64,000 nucleotides of DNA from Anodontia alba (lineage: Eukaryota > Mollusca > Bivalvia > Lucinida > Lucinidae). The position numbers and the translations under genes are program-made. Where the stretch lies: contig OZ024824.1 in assembly GCA_964016985.1 (NCBI GenBank), forward strand, positions 50,075,587 to 50,139,586, read 5' to 3'. A model generated the notes under the pieces. The model ran no database searches. It was given only the letters and a program-made list of their open reading frames with translations, and was not told where the DNA came from. This document shows positions 9,471 to 19,830 of this stretch, one piece after another; position 1 is the first letter of the stretch; each line of letters opens with the position of its first letter.

Positions 9471-11880
9471 GTTGGGCCAGTGACGATAGACTAGACGCAA
9501 TCACAAGCAATCAGAGGATGAACACAACACTTTATAAATAAAAACAAGCATGTATTTAGAAAGTTAAGAAAAAAAAACTATAAAGCAATCTTCAAAATTT
9601 CATAAATTGAATGTCCTGATATATTTCTGGAAGATCATGGTAGCTTCATAAATTTTCACCATGTGGATAAAATTGAAAATACGTAACTGAGTCACTTGTG
9701 ATGTAAACAGATGTATACTCCATGTCATCTACCGGGTACTACTTGTTCTTGATTGGATACAACTTTGGATACAACTTCCCGGAAAACTTGTAGAAATCAA
9801 ATTATGGAGTGACGAAGGTAACAGGATACAAACACAGTGACGAAAACAGATACATATACAGGACCTGAAAATAAGTATCATGTCCTAGAAATCTCGATAT
9901 CAAACATTACAAGATATTGCCTTATTAATTTCCACTAGGTATACAGAGTGTGTACGCCAAATGTTGTAATTCAACAAGTCCGTTGCAATTGATTATTATA
10001 TAGCAAAATCAGATCCAAAAACCACAGGGACGCTGTTAATGACATATAATATTGTACATATATCCAACACAGGCAGACACACAGTCAGAATATATCTGAC
10101 AAACACTCCAAATTCTACATTAATCGGAGGAATGGCATCTCGACGATTACACATTCTTACAGGAAGAACCCATGCGTCTTCCACTGTAAGAATCCCTTTA
10201 GAGCGCTAAAGGCTACAATAAATTATAACTGCCATTACACCACAATGATTACACGATCACACATCGTCCCCACGTAATTATTGGGTACAGTATCAACATG
10301 CCATCCTCATAGCCTCAAACATGACTCCTTGCTGCTTGAGCCATTTTACAGTACAATATTCTAGTGAACAGACTTGCGTATAATCAAATAAAAAGGAACC
10401 TCTGTATATGTGTCATTTGTGATGCAAATATAAATACAACTGTGTAAGTCTTATGAATACATACAAACACAATTGTGTTAATTACTGAATGTGTATGCAG
10501 TTAACATAACGCCTAACTGTGTTGTACATTCAAGCGTATATGTCTGGTGTGTGCAGTTAACATAACACCTAACTGTGTCGTACATTCAAGCGTATATGTC
10601 TGGTAATCATAAAAACTAATATACATGTCAGATCAGAATATGTTATGTTAAAATATGCTAGTGCTGTCATTGCTCTGATCCATTTATCTCTCTACTCAAG
10701 AATATTAACGTTTTCATTCTGATCAGGGTCTACAGAACCTATCAGACTCACCAGACTGACCAGGATCTATAGAATCGACCAAATTTAATTTCCATATCTG
10801 GATAGGGTTTACACACCCGACACGACTTAATTGTCTGATCAGGGTCTACACATATAACCAAAGTGTACACATCTGATCAGGGTCCATCTACATATCATGC
10901 CGGGGTTTGTAAGTACGAACGATATATGAATCGCAACGTAGTAAAGCAATAAATTTACCTACTCGAATCTTAGCTGCGGTAAAGACGAGCAAGAATGTTG
11001 CAAGAATAAAATTAAATAAATTATTGACTTACCATGGTCAGATCCCCGAGATACAGCACAACATCATAACATAATAGAAATGAAGGCAATGATCAGTCTT
11101 CAGATGAAAAATATTGTTGTGTGTGTGGTTCTATTTAACCAGGGAACTTTTGTAGTAATGTGGCACGTTTTGAAACATGTGTCTACAAGAAACCCGTGAT
11201 ATTCAAGATCTAAAAATAATATTCACAAGAATACCGTGATAGTCAAGATTTAAATAACCTGTTTGATTGTCCGAACGGTGCAAAATTTTACACAGCGACT
11301 GCTCAAACTATGAAGTAAAAAACATTTTTCTCGGAATGCTGCAAAACTGCAAAATTACGACAGAAAATTGTCTCCCCTTTCAAAAAGATAGCCTTGAGAC
11401 AAAAATCAGTCCAAGAACAGTGAAGATATTGATCACCGAACCTAGGTTCACTCGGAATATACAATGTTCTGGTAACCGTTCAAGTATATAGACGTAAATA
11501 ATCAAATACACCCTCAGCATACATATCTCGTGATTACCATAATACCGTAACTTGAAAGCTGAAGTGTACCTACTCGCTTAAAAAGTAAAACAGTCATCGT
11601 AATCAGCGCTCCAGTTACAAATGCAATAATCTAACCTGGTAAATAAAGATCAAAACAAACTTTTTTTATACTATGTACATATGAAAATATATTCAAGATA
11701 AAACAGGGACATGACAGCTTTTCATAAAAGGTCATGGAAGCCTATAAAACATTTAGAATATTCTTGACTAAAACTAGAAAATAAGTGATGCCTCTAGCAA
11801 ATTCTTTCCCTAGAATGTTTTTTGATACTATATAAGGGGAAAAGATATCAGAAATTATTCTATACTGGATTACTTTAATA
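9471..11880. other. Mostly unique AT-rich DNA, no gene recognised
   Basis: No coding region could be supported. The stretch contains a 57-bp tandem duplication (10491-10604) and several CTGATCAGGGTCTACA-like phrases between 10710 and 10900. The short open frames on both strands show no recognised domain. Confidence 0.5.
10491..10604. repeat. 57-bp tandem duplication
   Basis: Two adjacent copies (10491-10548 and 10549-10604) share CAGTTAACATAAC.CCTAACTGTGT.GTACATTCAAGCGTATATGTCTGGT with about three differences. Confidence 0.85.
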
Positions 11881-11882
11881 TT

Positions 11883-13075
11883 TAGCTCACCTGAAGCTTA
11901 GGTCAGCTTATGCCATAGCCTGTTGTCCGTCGTTCCTCCATCGTTAGCTTTTTCACACTTTCCACATCTCCTCCAGAACTATAAGTTGGATTGAGCTGAA
12001 ACTTAGTGGAAGGCATTGTGGCAACATGGAAATTCAGAATTGCTGAAATCGTTCTGTTTCGATATCCAAGATGGCCACCATCTTGAACTTCTTCAAATGA
12101 CATCTCCTCCCAAGTCATAAGTCAGATGGAGCTGAAACTTGATGGGAGGCATCAGAGGGACATAGAGGTTCAGAATTGCTAAAATAATTCCGTTCCAGTA
12201 TCCAAGATGATGGCGGCCATCTTGAAATTCTTCAAACGACATATCCTCTTAAACCGTAAGTCGGATTGAGCCGAAACTTGATGGGAGGCATTGGAGCAAA
12301 AAAGAGAATAAGAATTGCTAAAATCATTTCCTGCCGATATCCAAGATGGCCACCATGGCACCTATCTTGAAACTCTTTAAAGTACTTCTCCTCCCAAACG
12401 GTAAGTTGGATTGAGCCAAAACTTGATGGGAAGCAGTGGAGTGACATAGAGATTCAGAACTGCTAAAATGGTTCCGTTCTGATATTCAAGATGGCCGCCA
12501 TGGTGGCCATCTTGAAATTCTTTAAACGACATCTCCTCCCTAACAGTAAGTTGGATTGAGCCGAAACTTGATGGGAAGCATCAGAGCGACATAGAGATTC
12601 AGAATTGCTAAAATTGATCCGTTTGGCTATCCAAGATGGGCGCTTGGGCAGCCGTCTTGAAACCACATCTGCTCCCAAACCCTAAGTTAGATTGAGTCCA
12701 CCAAGAAGGGCAGTTGTCAGTTTCTGGCGAAAGAATGTGCACAATACTGGTTAACCGCTTAGAGGACTAAGCCTGCCCAGTAAACGTGTGGTTAGGTAAA
12801 CCGCACTCGACATGACCCCATTGGGTTGACCGGGCCGTAAAACCACAACATAAACAAACAAGATTGAGTCCAAACTTGGTGGGAGGGTTGGGGCCACATG
12901 GAGATATAGAATTGCAAAAATCATTCTGTTTGGATATCCAAGATGGTGGCCATGTCGGCCATCTTGAAAATCTTCAAACGACATCTCCTCCCAAACAGTA
13001 AGTCGGATTAAGCTGAAACTGGATGGTAGACATCAAAGCAACATAGAGATATAACAGGGTTTGGCTCGTATAAAT
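11883..13075 (+). mobile_element. Pearl/HINE-like array element, type gamma
   Basis: Starts TTTAGCTCACCTGAAGCTTAGGTCAGCTTATGCC followed by TGTTGTCCGTCGTTCC. About seven units of roughly 145 bp follow, sharing ACATCTCCTCC, AAGTNGGATTGAGC.GAAACTT.RTGGGAGGCAT, GAGATTCAGAATTGCTAAAAT and ATCCAAGATGGCC..GGCCATCTTGAAATTCTTC. The last phrase is itself an inverted repeat, so each unit can form a hairpin. It ends near 13070 (CTTGGGGTTCTCTTGTATT). A SINE fragment interrupts it at 12701-12860. Confidence 0.75.
12701..12860 (+). mobile_element. 5'-truncated SINE with 12-bp target duplication
   Basis: Flanked by AGATTGAGTCCA at 12689-12700 and 12861-12872. The insert matches the second half of the SINE at 30946-31255 (CAAGAAGGGCAGTTGTCAGTTTC..GTTAACCGCTTAGAGGACTAAGC..CCCCATTGGGTTGAC..GGGCCGTAAAACC..CAACA). 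Target duplication plus 5' truncation is the signature of LINE-mediated retroposition into the gamma array. Confidence 0.9.
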
Positions 13076-13336
13076 TTGTCTTGGGGTTCTCTTGTATTAA
13101 CTGTATCTTTTTAATTAAATAAGAAGCCACATCATTTATTTAATGTATTTATTTTCTCTGCCTTTTGTATATTTTATTTTAATATTTACATCAATATGTA
13201 TGAGCAAACAGGGGGCAGAGCCCCTGCTAAATGTTAATACTGTCTGTTCATATTATGTGTTTCTGCACAGTCAGCCAAAATATAAATGTTGACCCTTTGA
13301 AGGTTAACCTAAAACTGATTTTGTTGATCAGACTAT
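13076..13336. other. AT-rich spacer
   Basis: No gene or clear repeat was seen between the gamma array and the hairpin head at 13337. Confidence 0.4.
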
Positions 13337-14630
13337 TTATACCCCCGGCATACGAAGTATGCCGAAGGGGTATATAGTTTTCGTCCGTTCCGTTAGTCTG
13401 TAAAATGGTCCGTCCGTCTGTCTGGATGTGATTCCGTCCGTTAACCTTTTCTATAACCAAGTTTTACTTCGAAGTTTTTTGATTACTTATAACTCTTCAG
13501 CCACTGATCAAAAAGTTTTCATATTTGGTATGGTATGGGGGTACGTGGGAGGGTTCTCTTGCATTCTACATGTATGATCCCCTGGGTCATGCCCCGGGCA
13601 GGGCTAGACGTCAAAATCTAGGACACCCCAATGAAGTAGTATTTTGCAGTTTGTTTATACAAACAACCTCTTATTATACCCATGGCATATGAAGTATGCT
13701 GAAGGGGTATATAGTTTCCGTCCATCCGTCTGTCCGTCCTTCCATCTGTCCAGATGTGATTCCATCTGTTAACCCTTTCTATAACCAGGTTTAACTTTGA
13801 AGTTTTTTGATTACTTATAACTGCAGCCACTGATCAAAAACTTTTCATATTTGGTATGGGGGTACCTGGGAGGGTTCCCTTCCATTCTACATCTATGAAC
13901 CCCTGGGTCTTGCCCCAGGGTGGTGCTAGAGGTCAAAATCTAGGACACCCCAATAAAGTAGTATATTGCAGTTTGTTTATACAAACAACTTCTTATTAAA
14001 GAAGGATGGGCATCAGACAAGTTTATGACATTAACATTCAGTGTAATAAGGTCAAGGTCAGTGTGACCTTATTTTCATGCTTCAGTGATTTTACCCTATA
14101 GTTTGAGGCCTATTTCATGGACTAATGCCTCAATAAAGTAGTATGTTGCAGTTTGTTTATACAAACAACTTCTTAACGAAGGATGGGCATCAGACATGTT
14201 TATCACATCAACATTCAGTGTAATAAGGTCAAGGTCATTGTGATCATATTTTCATGCTCCAGCGATTTTGCCTAATATCTTGAAGACTATTTCATGGATT
14301 AATGTGATATTTGGAATATTGTTTCTGTGTGACACCACGATTGACAGCATAACAAATGTAGGTCACCTTGACCTATATTTCATGGTCCAGTAATGCCTCA
14401 TATCTTGAATGTTAATTGATGTATGAACATCATTATTTGGGATTATGAATAAGTATGATCCAACAGTTGACCTAAAAGTAAATGTAGGTCACTGTGACCT
14501 ATATTTCATAGTCCAGTGATTTTATGTCACATCTTGAAGACAATTTGATGTATTACTACCATATTTTGGGATTATGTGACCTATATTTCATAGACGTGAT
14601 TTTGCCATATATCTCCCACTGTTTGATACC
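13337..14630 (+). repeat. Type delta array, first 1.27-kb unit (left part) with a 340-bp internal duplication
   Basis: Begins with a hairpin head, TACCCCCGGCATACGAAGTATGCCGAAGGGGTA, then a CCGTCCGTC-rich leader. A second copy of this head and leader starts at about 13675, making a 340-bp direct duplication. The body contains AAAGAAGGATGGGCATCAGACATG, GTGTAATAAGGTCAAGGTCA and repeated GTGACCTATATTTCATGGTCCAG phrases. It is cut at 14630 by the LTR retrotransposon and continues at 19831. Confidence 0.75.
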
Positions 14631-15210
14631 TGTTACGAGCCAGGCTGACGAGAAAGAAATGAAAGTGAAACCAGCAACTAGCTTTAAATTATTATCAATA
14701 TTTATTCACAAAAAATAAGACAAGATTCAAAACAAAAGAATGTAAGTAAACAGTACCTTTCAAGTTTATGTAACAAAGTCCCTCAGAAATAATCCACAAG
14801 AATTTATAAAACAAATCCTTTGAATAACAGTTTCTGATCCTACAATTAAAGTTCCTGAATTCAGAATTTAAGTCCAGAATGAATAAATTATTAAAGTAAT
14901 CCAGTATAGAATAATTTCCGATGAAAGTATACAAAGATGCCCATATGAAAATCTTTTCTCCTTATATAATATCAAATAACATTCTAGAAAAGAATTTACT
15001 ACAGGCATCTCTTATTTTCCAGTTTCAATCAATTTCTAAATATTCTATGACATGCCAAAAATAACTCAGTCCAGAATCAAGGACATAAACAACATGTTAT
15101 TGTAAACATGTTGTTCCAGAAAGTTATTTATGGAAACATAGTAAATAAAGTTATTAATGGAAACATAGTAAACTTGATGCTTAAAATAACTGAACACCCT
15201 ATATATAACA
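14631..15210 (-). repeat. 3' LTR of the Gmr1-like element
   Basis: In element orientation it reads TGTTATATATAGGG...CTGGCTCGTAACA (TG..CA ends). It includes an AATAAA signal (GTGAATAAATATTG, about 14692-14705 on the plus strand) near its 3' end. It pairs with 19249-19830. Confidence 0.93.
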
Positions 15211-15221
15211 CTTCCCCTCTT
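15211..15221 (-). other. Polypurine tract
   Basis: Minus strand AAGAGGGGAAG lies directly against the TGTTATA start of the 3' LTR, as expected for the plus-strand priming site of an LTR retroelement. Confidence 0.85.
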
Positions 15222-15345
15222 CAAGGAAAAGAAAGATTTATGTAATAAGCTTTCTTTTGCCATAAAATTATCATAAAATAAAATACTGATAAAGGCAATT
15301 GTTAGCTTATATACAGCAAGTTATAGGAAACCACAGATCAAGACA

Positions 15346-16311
15346 TCATGCTCTAGATAAGGCATCAGGAATAATATTATCTTTTCCTCTGATATGCCTT
15401 ATGTCAAGATTGTATTCCTGTAACAACAGGCTCCATCTGAGCAACCTCTGATTCTTGTTTTTCATCTTATGGATGAAAGTCAGTGGATTGTGATCATTGA
15501 AAACAACAATAGGTGAGGATGAAGAAGTTAGATAAACTTTAAAATGTTCAAGAGCAAAAATGAGAGACAAACATTCTTTCTCTACTGTAGAATAATTCTT
15601 TTGATGTTTGTTAAACTTTTTGGAAAAGTAACAAACTGGATGATCCACACCATTGTCATCCTCTTGCAGCAATACACCACCTGCACCAACATCACTCACA
15701 TCTACTGCTAGCTTAAATTCTTTATTGAAATTTGGTGCCAGGAGAACTGGCTCACTTCTCAGGATGACTCTCAGTTTATCAAAGGCATTCTTACAATCAC
15801 TGGTCCACTTAAACCTCATTCTTTTACTAAGTAAATTAGTCAGTGGCTCAGCAATGACAGAAAAATTATTACAGAATTTTCTGTAATAACCGGCCATACC
15901 AAGAAACCTCATCAGTTGTCTTTTGCATGTGGGCACCAGAAAATCTGAAATAGCTTCAACTTTAGCTTCTATAGGTTTAACCTGACCATGACCCACAACG
16001 TGTCCTAGAAATGTTAAAGTTGCATGACAGAATTCACTTTTAGCAAGGTTTATTGTCAGTTTTGCTTCACTTAGTTTATCAAAGAATGCTTTGATAGTCC
16101 CAAGATGGTCATTCCGCTCATCATTGTATATGATGGCATCATCGATGTAAGCCTCGCAATGCTCGATTCCAGCTATTATGGTGTTGATTAAGCATTGAAA
16201 TGTTGCTGGAGAGTTTTTCATTCCAAAAGGCATTACTTTATAGTGATATAATCTATCAGGAGTAACAAATGCTGAGATCTCTTTGGCTCTTTCTGTGAGA
16301 GAATTTGCCAA
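15346..16311 (-). pseudogene. Gmr1-like reverse transcriptase (palm/thumb) and RNase H
   Basis: An open frame of 321 codons. Near its start it reads TERAKEISAFVTPD and MPFGMKNSPATFQ, followed by the catalytic YIDDAIIYND box (about residues 56-65). FLGMAGYYRKF then marks the connection region typical of Ty3/gypsy. RNase H motifs follow: KLAVDVSDVGAGGVLLQ, the STVEKECLSLIFALEHFKVYL Glu motif and, at the C-terminus, RHIRGKDNIIPDALSRA. The upstream finger domain (16233-16574) is in a different frame because of a small indel near 16310. RT copies the element RNA and RNase H degrades it; this copy lacks a continuous frame. Confidence 0.9.
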
Positions 16312-16574
16312 AATCCTTTCAGAAGATCAAACTTAGTTATATATTTTGAATTTCCAATTTTGTCAATACAGTCATCCATTCTTGGGATGGGAAAAGTGTC
16401 TATATTACTCAGATTATTGATCTTCCTGTAATTGGTGCACAGCCAATATGATCCATCCGGTTTTGGTACAAGACTACAAGGAGAACTCCATTCACTTTGG
16501 CTTGGTTCAATGAAATCATTGTCCAGCAAATACTGAATCTCTTCCTTAAGATATTTTTGTTTTGTTGGGTTCAT
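16233..16574 (-). pseudogene. Gmr1-like reverse transcriptase, fingers region
   Basis: Encodes EEIQYLLDNDFIEPSQSEWSS, LVPKPDGSYWLCTNYRKIN and the first catalytic Asp in ITKFDLLKGFWQI, after which the frame is lost and resumes in the 15346-16311 frame. Directly upstream a TAA replaces a sense codon in an HP.RMNP context (about 16576-16581), separating it from the linker after integrase. Confidence 0.88.
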
Positions 16575-16713
16575 TCTTTATGGATGCTGTTTTACAGGTT
16601 GTGAATCCTCAACATTCACATCATGATAAATTTTGTCAGTCTCGTAGGAATATCCAGAAATAAGTGTTCATATTCATGAATTAACTGTTTCAGTTCCTTT
16701 CTTTGGACTGGAT

Positions 16714-17097
16714 CTAGGTGTGATTCTGGTTGAGATCCTTTAGAATGTCAGAATTCTGGAGTTTTGATGACGCAGGATCAGATTTGATCAAGTTCATGTC
16801 TTCAGAGTTCATTTCACTTTGTTCCTGAGAGACTGAACTAACAACACTTATTGGTGTAACAGAAGAGCTATCCCTATCTATATATTGTTTAAGCATGTTA
16901 ACATGACACAACTGTATTTCTTTGCGTCTCCCAGGAGTGTTAACAATGTAATTTACATCACTAATCTTTTTATCTATAGTGTAAGGGCCATAATATCTGG
17001 CTTGCAATGGTTTTCCAGGAATAGGCAAAAGAGCAAGTACCCTGTCTCCAGGCTGGAATGTTCTTTCTTTTGCATTTTTAACATACCAATGTTTCAT
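16714..17097 (-). pseudogene. Gmr1-like integrase C-terminal domain
   Basis: Contains FQPGDRVLALLPIPGKPLQARYYGPYTIDKKISDVNYIVNTP, the GPY/F-type module found at the C-terminus of many Ty3/gypsy and retroviral integrases, then a linker rich in Ser, Asn and Asp. It overlaps the previous frame (17078-18892) by 20 nt in a shifted register, so the integrase is broken here by a frameshift. Confidence 0.88.
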
Positions 17098-18892
17098 TTT
17101 CCTTTGTGCTTAAATTGGTCCAAGCAGCTTCACAAGCTTTAGACAGTCGGTCTTTAAAATCTGATACATACTGAAGTAAGTTCAGAGAACTGTCATCATT
17201 CGAGAGAAATTTTTCTTTCAAAAGTTTCAAAGGTCCACGCACAGTGTGGCCAAATACCAGCTCAAATGGACTGAAACCAAGAGATTCCTGAACAGATTCT
17301 CTAACGGCAAACAACAACAAATGAATGCCTTCATTCCAATCTTTTTCAGTGTCAAAGCAGTATGATCTGATCATATTTTTCAAGGTCTGATGAAATCTTT
17401 CCAGGGCACCTTGACTTTCAGGATGGTAAGGCGATGACTTATATTGAGTAATGCCCAACTCATGCATGACCTGCTGAAAAATTCCTGACATGAAATTTGA
17501 GCCCTGATGTGACTGAACAGACTTTGGAAGGCCTACAAATGTGAAAAACTTTACCAAAGCCTTAACAATATTCTTTGTTTTAATATTCCCAAGTGGAATG
17601 GCTTCTGGGAAACGTGTACAAGCACACATTATTTTGTCAAGATACTCATTGCCTGACTTGGTTTTGGGCAAGGGACCAACACAGTCAATAATTATTCTGT
17701 TAAAAGGTTCATCAAAAGCAGGTATGGGCTGTAAATGAGCTTTTGGTATTGTCTGGTTAGGTTTTCCTACCATCTGACAAGTATGGCAAGATTTACAAAA
17801 CTGAGAAACATCAGATTTTAACCCTGGCCAGTAAAAATGGTTAAAAATTTTGTGATAGGTCTTGTTTACACCTAAATGACCTGACATGGGAGTCTCATGG
17901 GCCAAGTTTAAAATTTCAGGGCGATAAACCCTTGGAATCACTATTTGATGGTTAACAGTCCACTCGTCTTCTGCTGAGACATCAGGAGGATGCCATTTTC
18001 TCATCAAAAGGCCATTTTTTACATAGAAACAGACTAGGACTTGATCTCTTTCTTTCTCATCAAAAGCCCTTTCAAGCAAAGGCAAAATTTCAGGATCATT
18101 ATGCTGTTCCTTGCAGAGTTGTGACCTTGACACCAAGTCATGACCTTGGTCATTTAATATTGAAGAGTAATGACTGGACTCTGACTTGTCACGTAACTCT
18201 GTCTGTTTGTCAGACAGGCTGGATGAAAGAGAATTTGTAATCTCATGTTTAAAAGACTGACCCAAAAAGGTATCAGTTAAATCAATGTCCCCATCATTCT
18301 GTTTTGCTTTCTTAGCCATGTCCCTTGTAACAGCACAAGATGGGTAAAGATCAGGGATTTCCTTTTCAATGGGATGAGGTGGCTGATCAATACAAGGTAT
18401 GTTAGTCAAAAGTGGGTTTACCATAACCTTATCTCCTGCCAAGTCATTGCCTAACAGTGAGTGAACACCTTTAAAAGGTAAAGAAGGTCGAATACCAACA
18501 GCCACTAAACCAGTTACCAAGTCTGAGGATAAATAAATGTTATGAAGAGGAACATTAACAAATCCACACTCTACACCCTGAATAAGGACACTTGTCCCAG
18601 AAGAAGTCTTCTCAGAAAAAGGCAGAGTATCTGCTAAAATTAGGGATTGAGAAGCTCCAGTATCTCGTAAGATTTTAATTGGGGTAGACTGGGCATAGTC
18701 ACTATTTAGTGACACAAAACCATCTGATAAGAATGGTTGATATATCTCCATAACAGAATCAGTTTCAGACCTTTCGGTCTGGGTAGGATCTTCCTCCTTA
18801 ACACATGACTGTGGTTTTGACCGTAAAGAGGTAAGGCCTGTAGGTTTAAGCCCCTCTTGTTTTTCTTTCTTTTTTTTTTCAAATGTAAGCAT
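17078..18892 (-). pseudogene. Gmr1-like protease-integrase open frame
   Basis: A 604-codon open frame. The protease active site is IKILRDTGASQSLI (about residues 72-85). Integrase follows directly, with no RT between: an HHCC zinc finger (HETPMSGHLG..FCKSCHTCQ, about residues 334-375) and a core with the first Asp in IIIDCVGPLP. The expected second Asp in the QSxQGSNF context is His (codon at 17507-17509 plus strand), and the Glu is in ALERFHQTLK. The missing catalytic Asp predicts an inactive strand-transfer site. The start codon lies just after a Lys-rich segment, so the real N-terminus was probably fused to gag. Gene order PR-IN before RT is the key feature. Confidence 0.92.
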
Positions 18893-18960
18893 TCAGAAAT
18901 AATATGACCTGTCTTTTTGCCAGGCGCAGCCCCCATCTTATGACATGAAAGCCGTAACAA
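18893..18960 (-). pseudogene. End of gag zinc knuckle
   Basis: Just upstream of the protease frame the minus strand encodes KKTGHIISECLHLKK, the second half (GHxxxxC) of a CCHC nucleocapsid knuckle. The remaining gag sequence is absent; only about 290 bp lie between here and the 5' LTR. Confidence 0.65.
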
Positions 18961-18987
18961 AGGAATGAAGCATAGCTGAAAAAATCT

Positions 18988-19066
18988 CACGCCTGCCGTG
19001 GGAATTGAACCTGGTCCTCCCGGTTAAAAATCTAATGCTCTAACCAGTGAGCCAAAGAGTCGACTC
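18988..19066 (-). other. tRNA-like sequence (degenerate) inside the element leader
   Basis: On the minus strand TTTGGCTCACTGGTTAGAGC fits a box A with a pairing D-stem (GCTC/GAGC), and GGTTCAATTCC fits a box B, at tRNA spacing. The anticodon loop reads TTTTTAA (UUU, Lys-like). The anticodon, T and acceptor stems do not pair well, so this is a tRNA pseudogene or SINE head and not a functional tRNA gene. It sits where gag should be. Confidence 0.6.
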
Positions 19067-19225
19067 CCTGACGCAGTTGTCAGAGATTGTATATATACTT
19101 AGAAGCTATGCGTAATCTGCCAAGGCAGATAATAGAAGGTAGGAGTGCTCGGTCGTAACACTCCCCCTTCTCAAGGAAGTCATCATTTATGATGATGAGA
19201 AGCCATTTTCGGCGTAAAAATTCCT

Positions 19226-19243
19226 ATCCCGGACGAGCCCCCA
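19226..19243 (-). promoter_or_regulatory. Primer-binding site, tRNA-Pro type
   Basis: The minus strand reads TGGGGGCTCGTCCGGGAT, five nucleotides after the 5' LTR. This is the 18-nt complement of the tRNA-Pro 3' end used by murine leukaemia-type retroviruses, so minus-strand synthesis would be primed by tRNA-Pro. Confidence 0.9.
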
Positions 19244-19248
19244 ATTTC

Positions 19249-19830
19249 TGTTATGAGCCAGGTGTAATGAGAAAGAAATGAAAGTGAAACCAGCAACAAG
19301 CTTTAAATTATTATCAATATTTATTCACAAAAAATAAGACAAGATTCAAAACAAAAGAATGTAAGTAAACAGTACCTTTCAAGTTTATGTAACAAAGTCC
19401 CTCAGAAATAATCCACAAGAATTTATAAAACAAATCCTTTGAATAACAGTTTCTGATCCGACAATTTAAAGTTCCTGAATTCAGAATCTAAGTCCAGAAT
19501 GAATAAAATATTAAAGTAATCCAGTATAGAATAATTTCCGATGAAAGTATACAAAGATGCCCATATGAAAATCTTTTCTCCTTATATAATATCAAAGAAC
19601 ATTCTAGAAAAGAATTTACTACAGGCATCTCTTATTTTCCAGTTTCAATCAATTTCTAAATATTCTATGACATGCCAAAAATAACTCAGTCCAGAATCAA
19701 TGACATAAACAACATGTTATTGTAAACATGTTGTTCCAGAAAGTTATTTATGGAAACATAGTAAATAAAGTTATTAATGGAAACATAGTAAACATGATGC
19801 TTAAAATAATTGAACACCCTATATATAACA
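19249..19830 (-). repeat. 5' LTR of the Gmr1-like element
   Basis: 582 bp, TGTTATATATAGGG...GGCTCATAACA in element orientation, near-identical to 14631-15210. Differences cluster in the last 25 nt (CTGGCTCATAACA side) and at scattered single sites. Confidence 0.93.

Larger units (their letters stand above)
14631..19830 (-). mobile_element. Complete Gmr1-like Ty3/gypsy LTR retrotransposon, minus strand
   Basis: Two near-identical LTRs of 580 and 582 bp (about a dozen differences by eye) bound a 5.2-kb element flanked by TACC at 14627-14630 and 19831-19834. An empty relative of the target (TTTGATACCTAAATGTCATA) lies at about 21107. Read on the minus strand the order is 5' LTR, tRNA-Pro-type primer site, tRNA-like segment, end of a gag zinc knuckle, protease, integrase, integrase C-terminus, reverse transcriptase, RNase H, polypurine tract, 3' LTR. 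Integrase lying before RT in an element with Ty3/gypsy-type domains is the hallmark of the Gmr1 clade. Gag is essentially missing, and frameshifts and stops separate the pol pieces, so this copy is not autonomous. Confidence 0.93.

Noticed and set aside
11903..13000. Minus-strand ORFs with repeated FKMATMAAILD peptides (also 22400-23060 and 35250-36090)
   Set aside because: They are read-throughs of gamma array units containing the AAGATGGCC hairpin; no start, splice or domain evidence.
18988..19066. Functional tRNA-Lys gene
   Set aside because: Box A and box B fit, but the anticodon, T and acceptor stems do not pair; listed only as tRNA-like.
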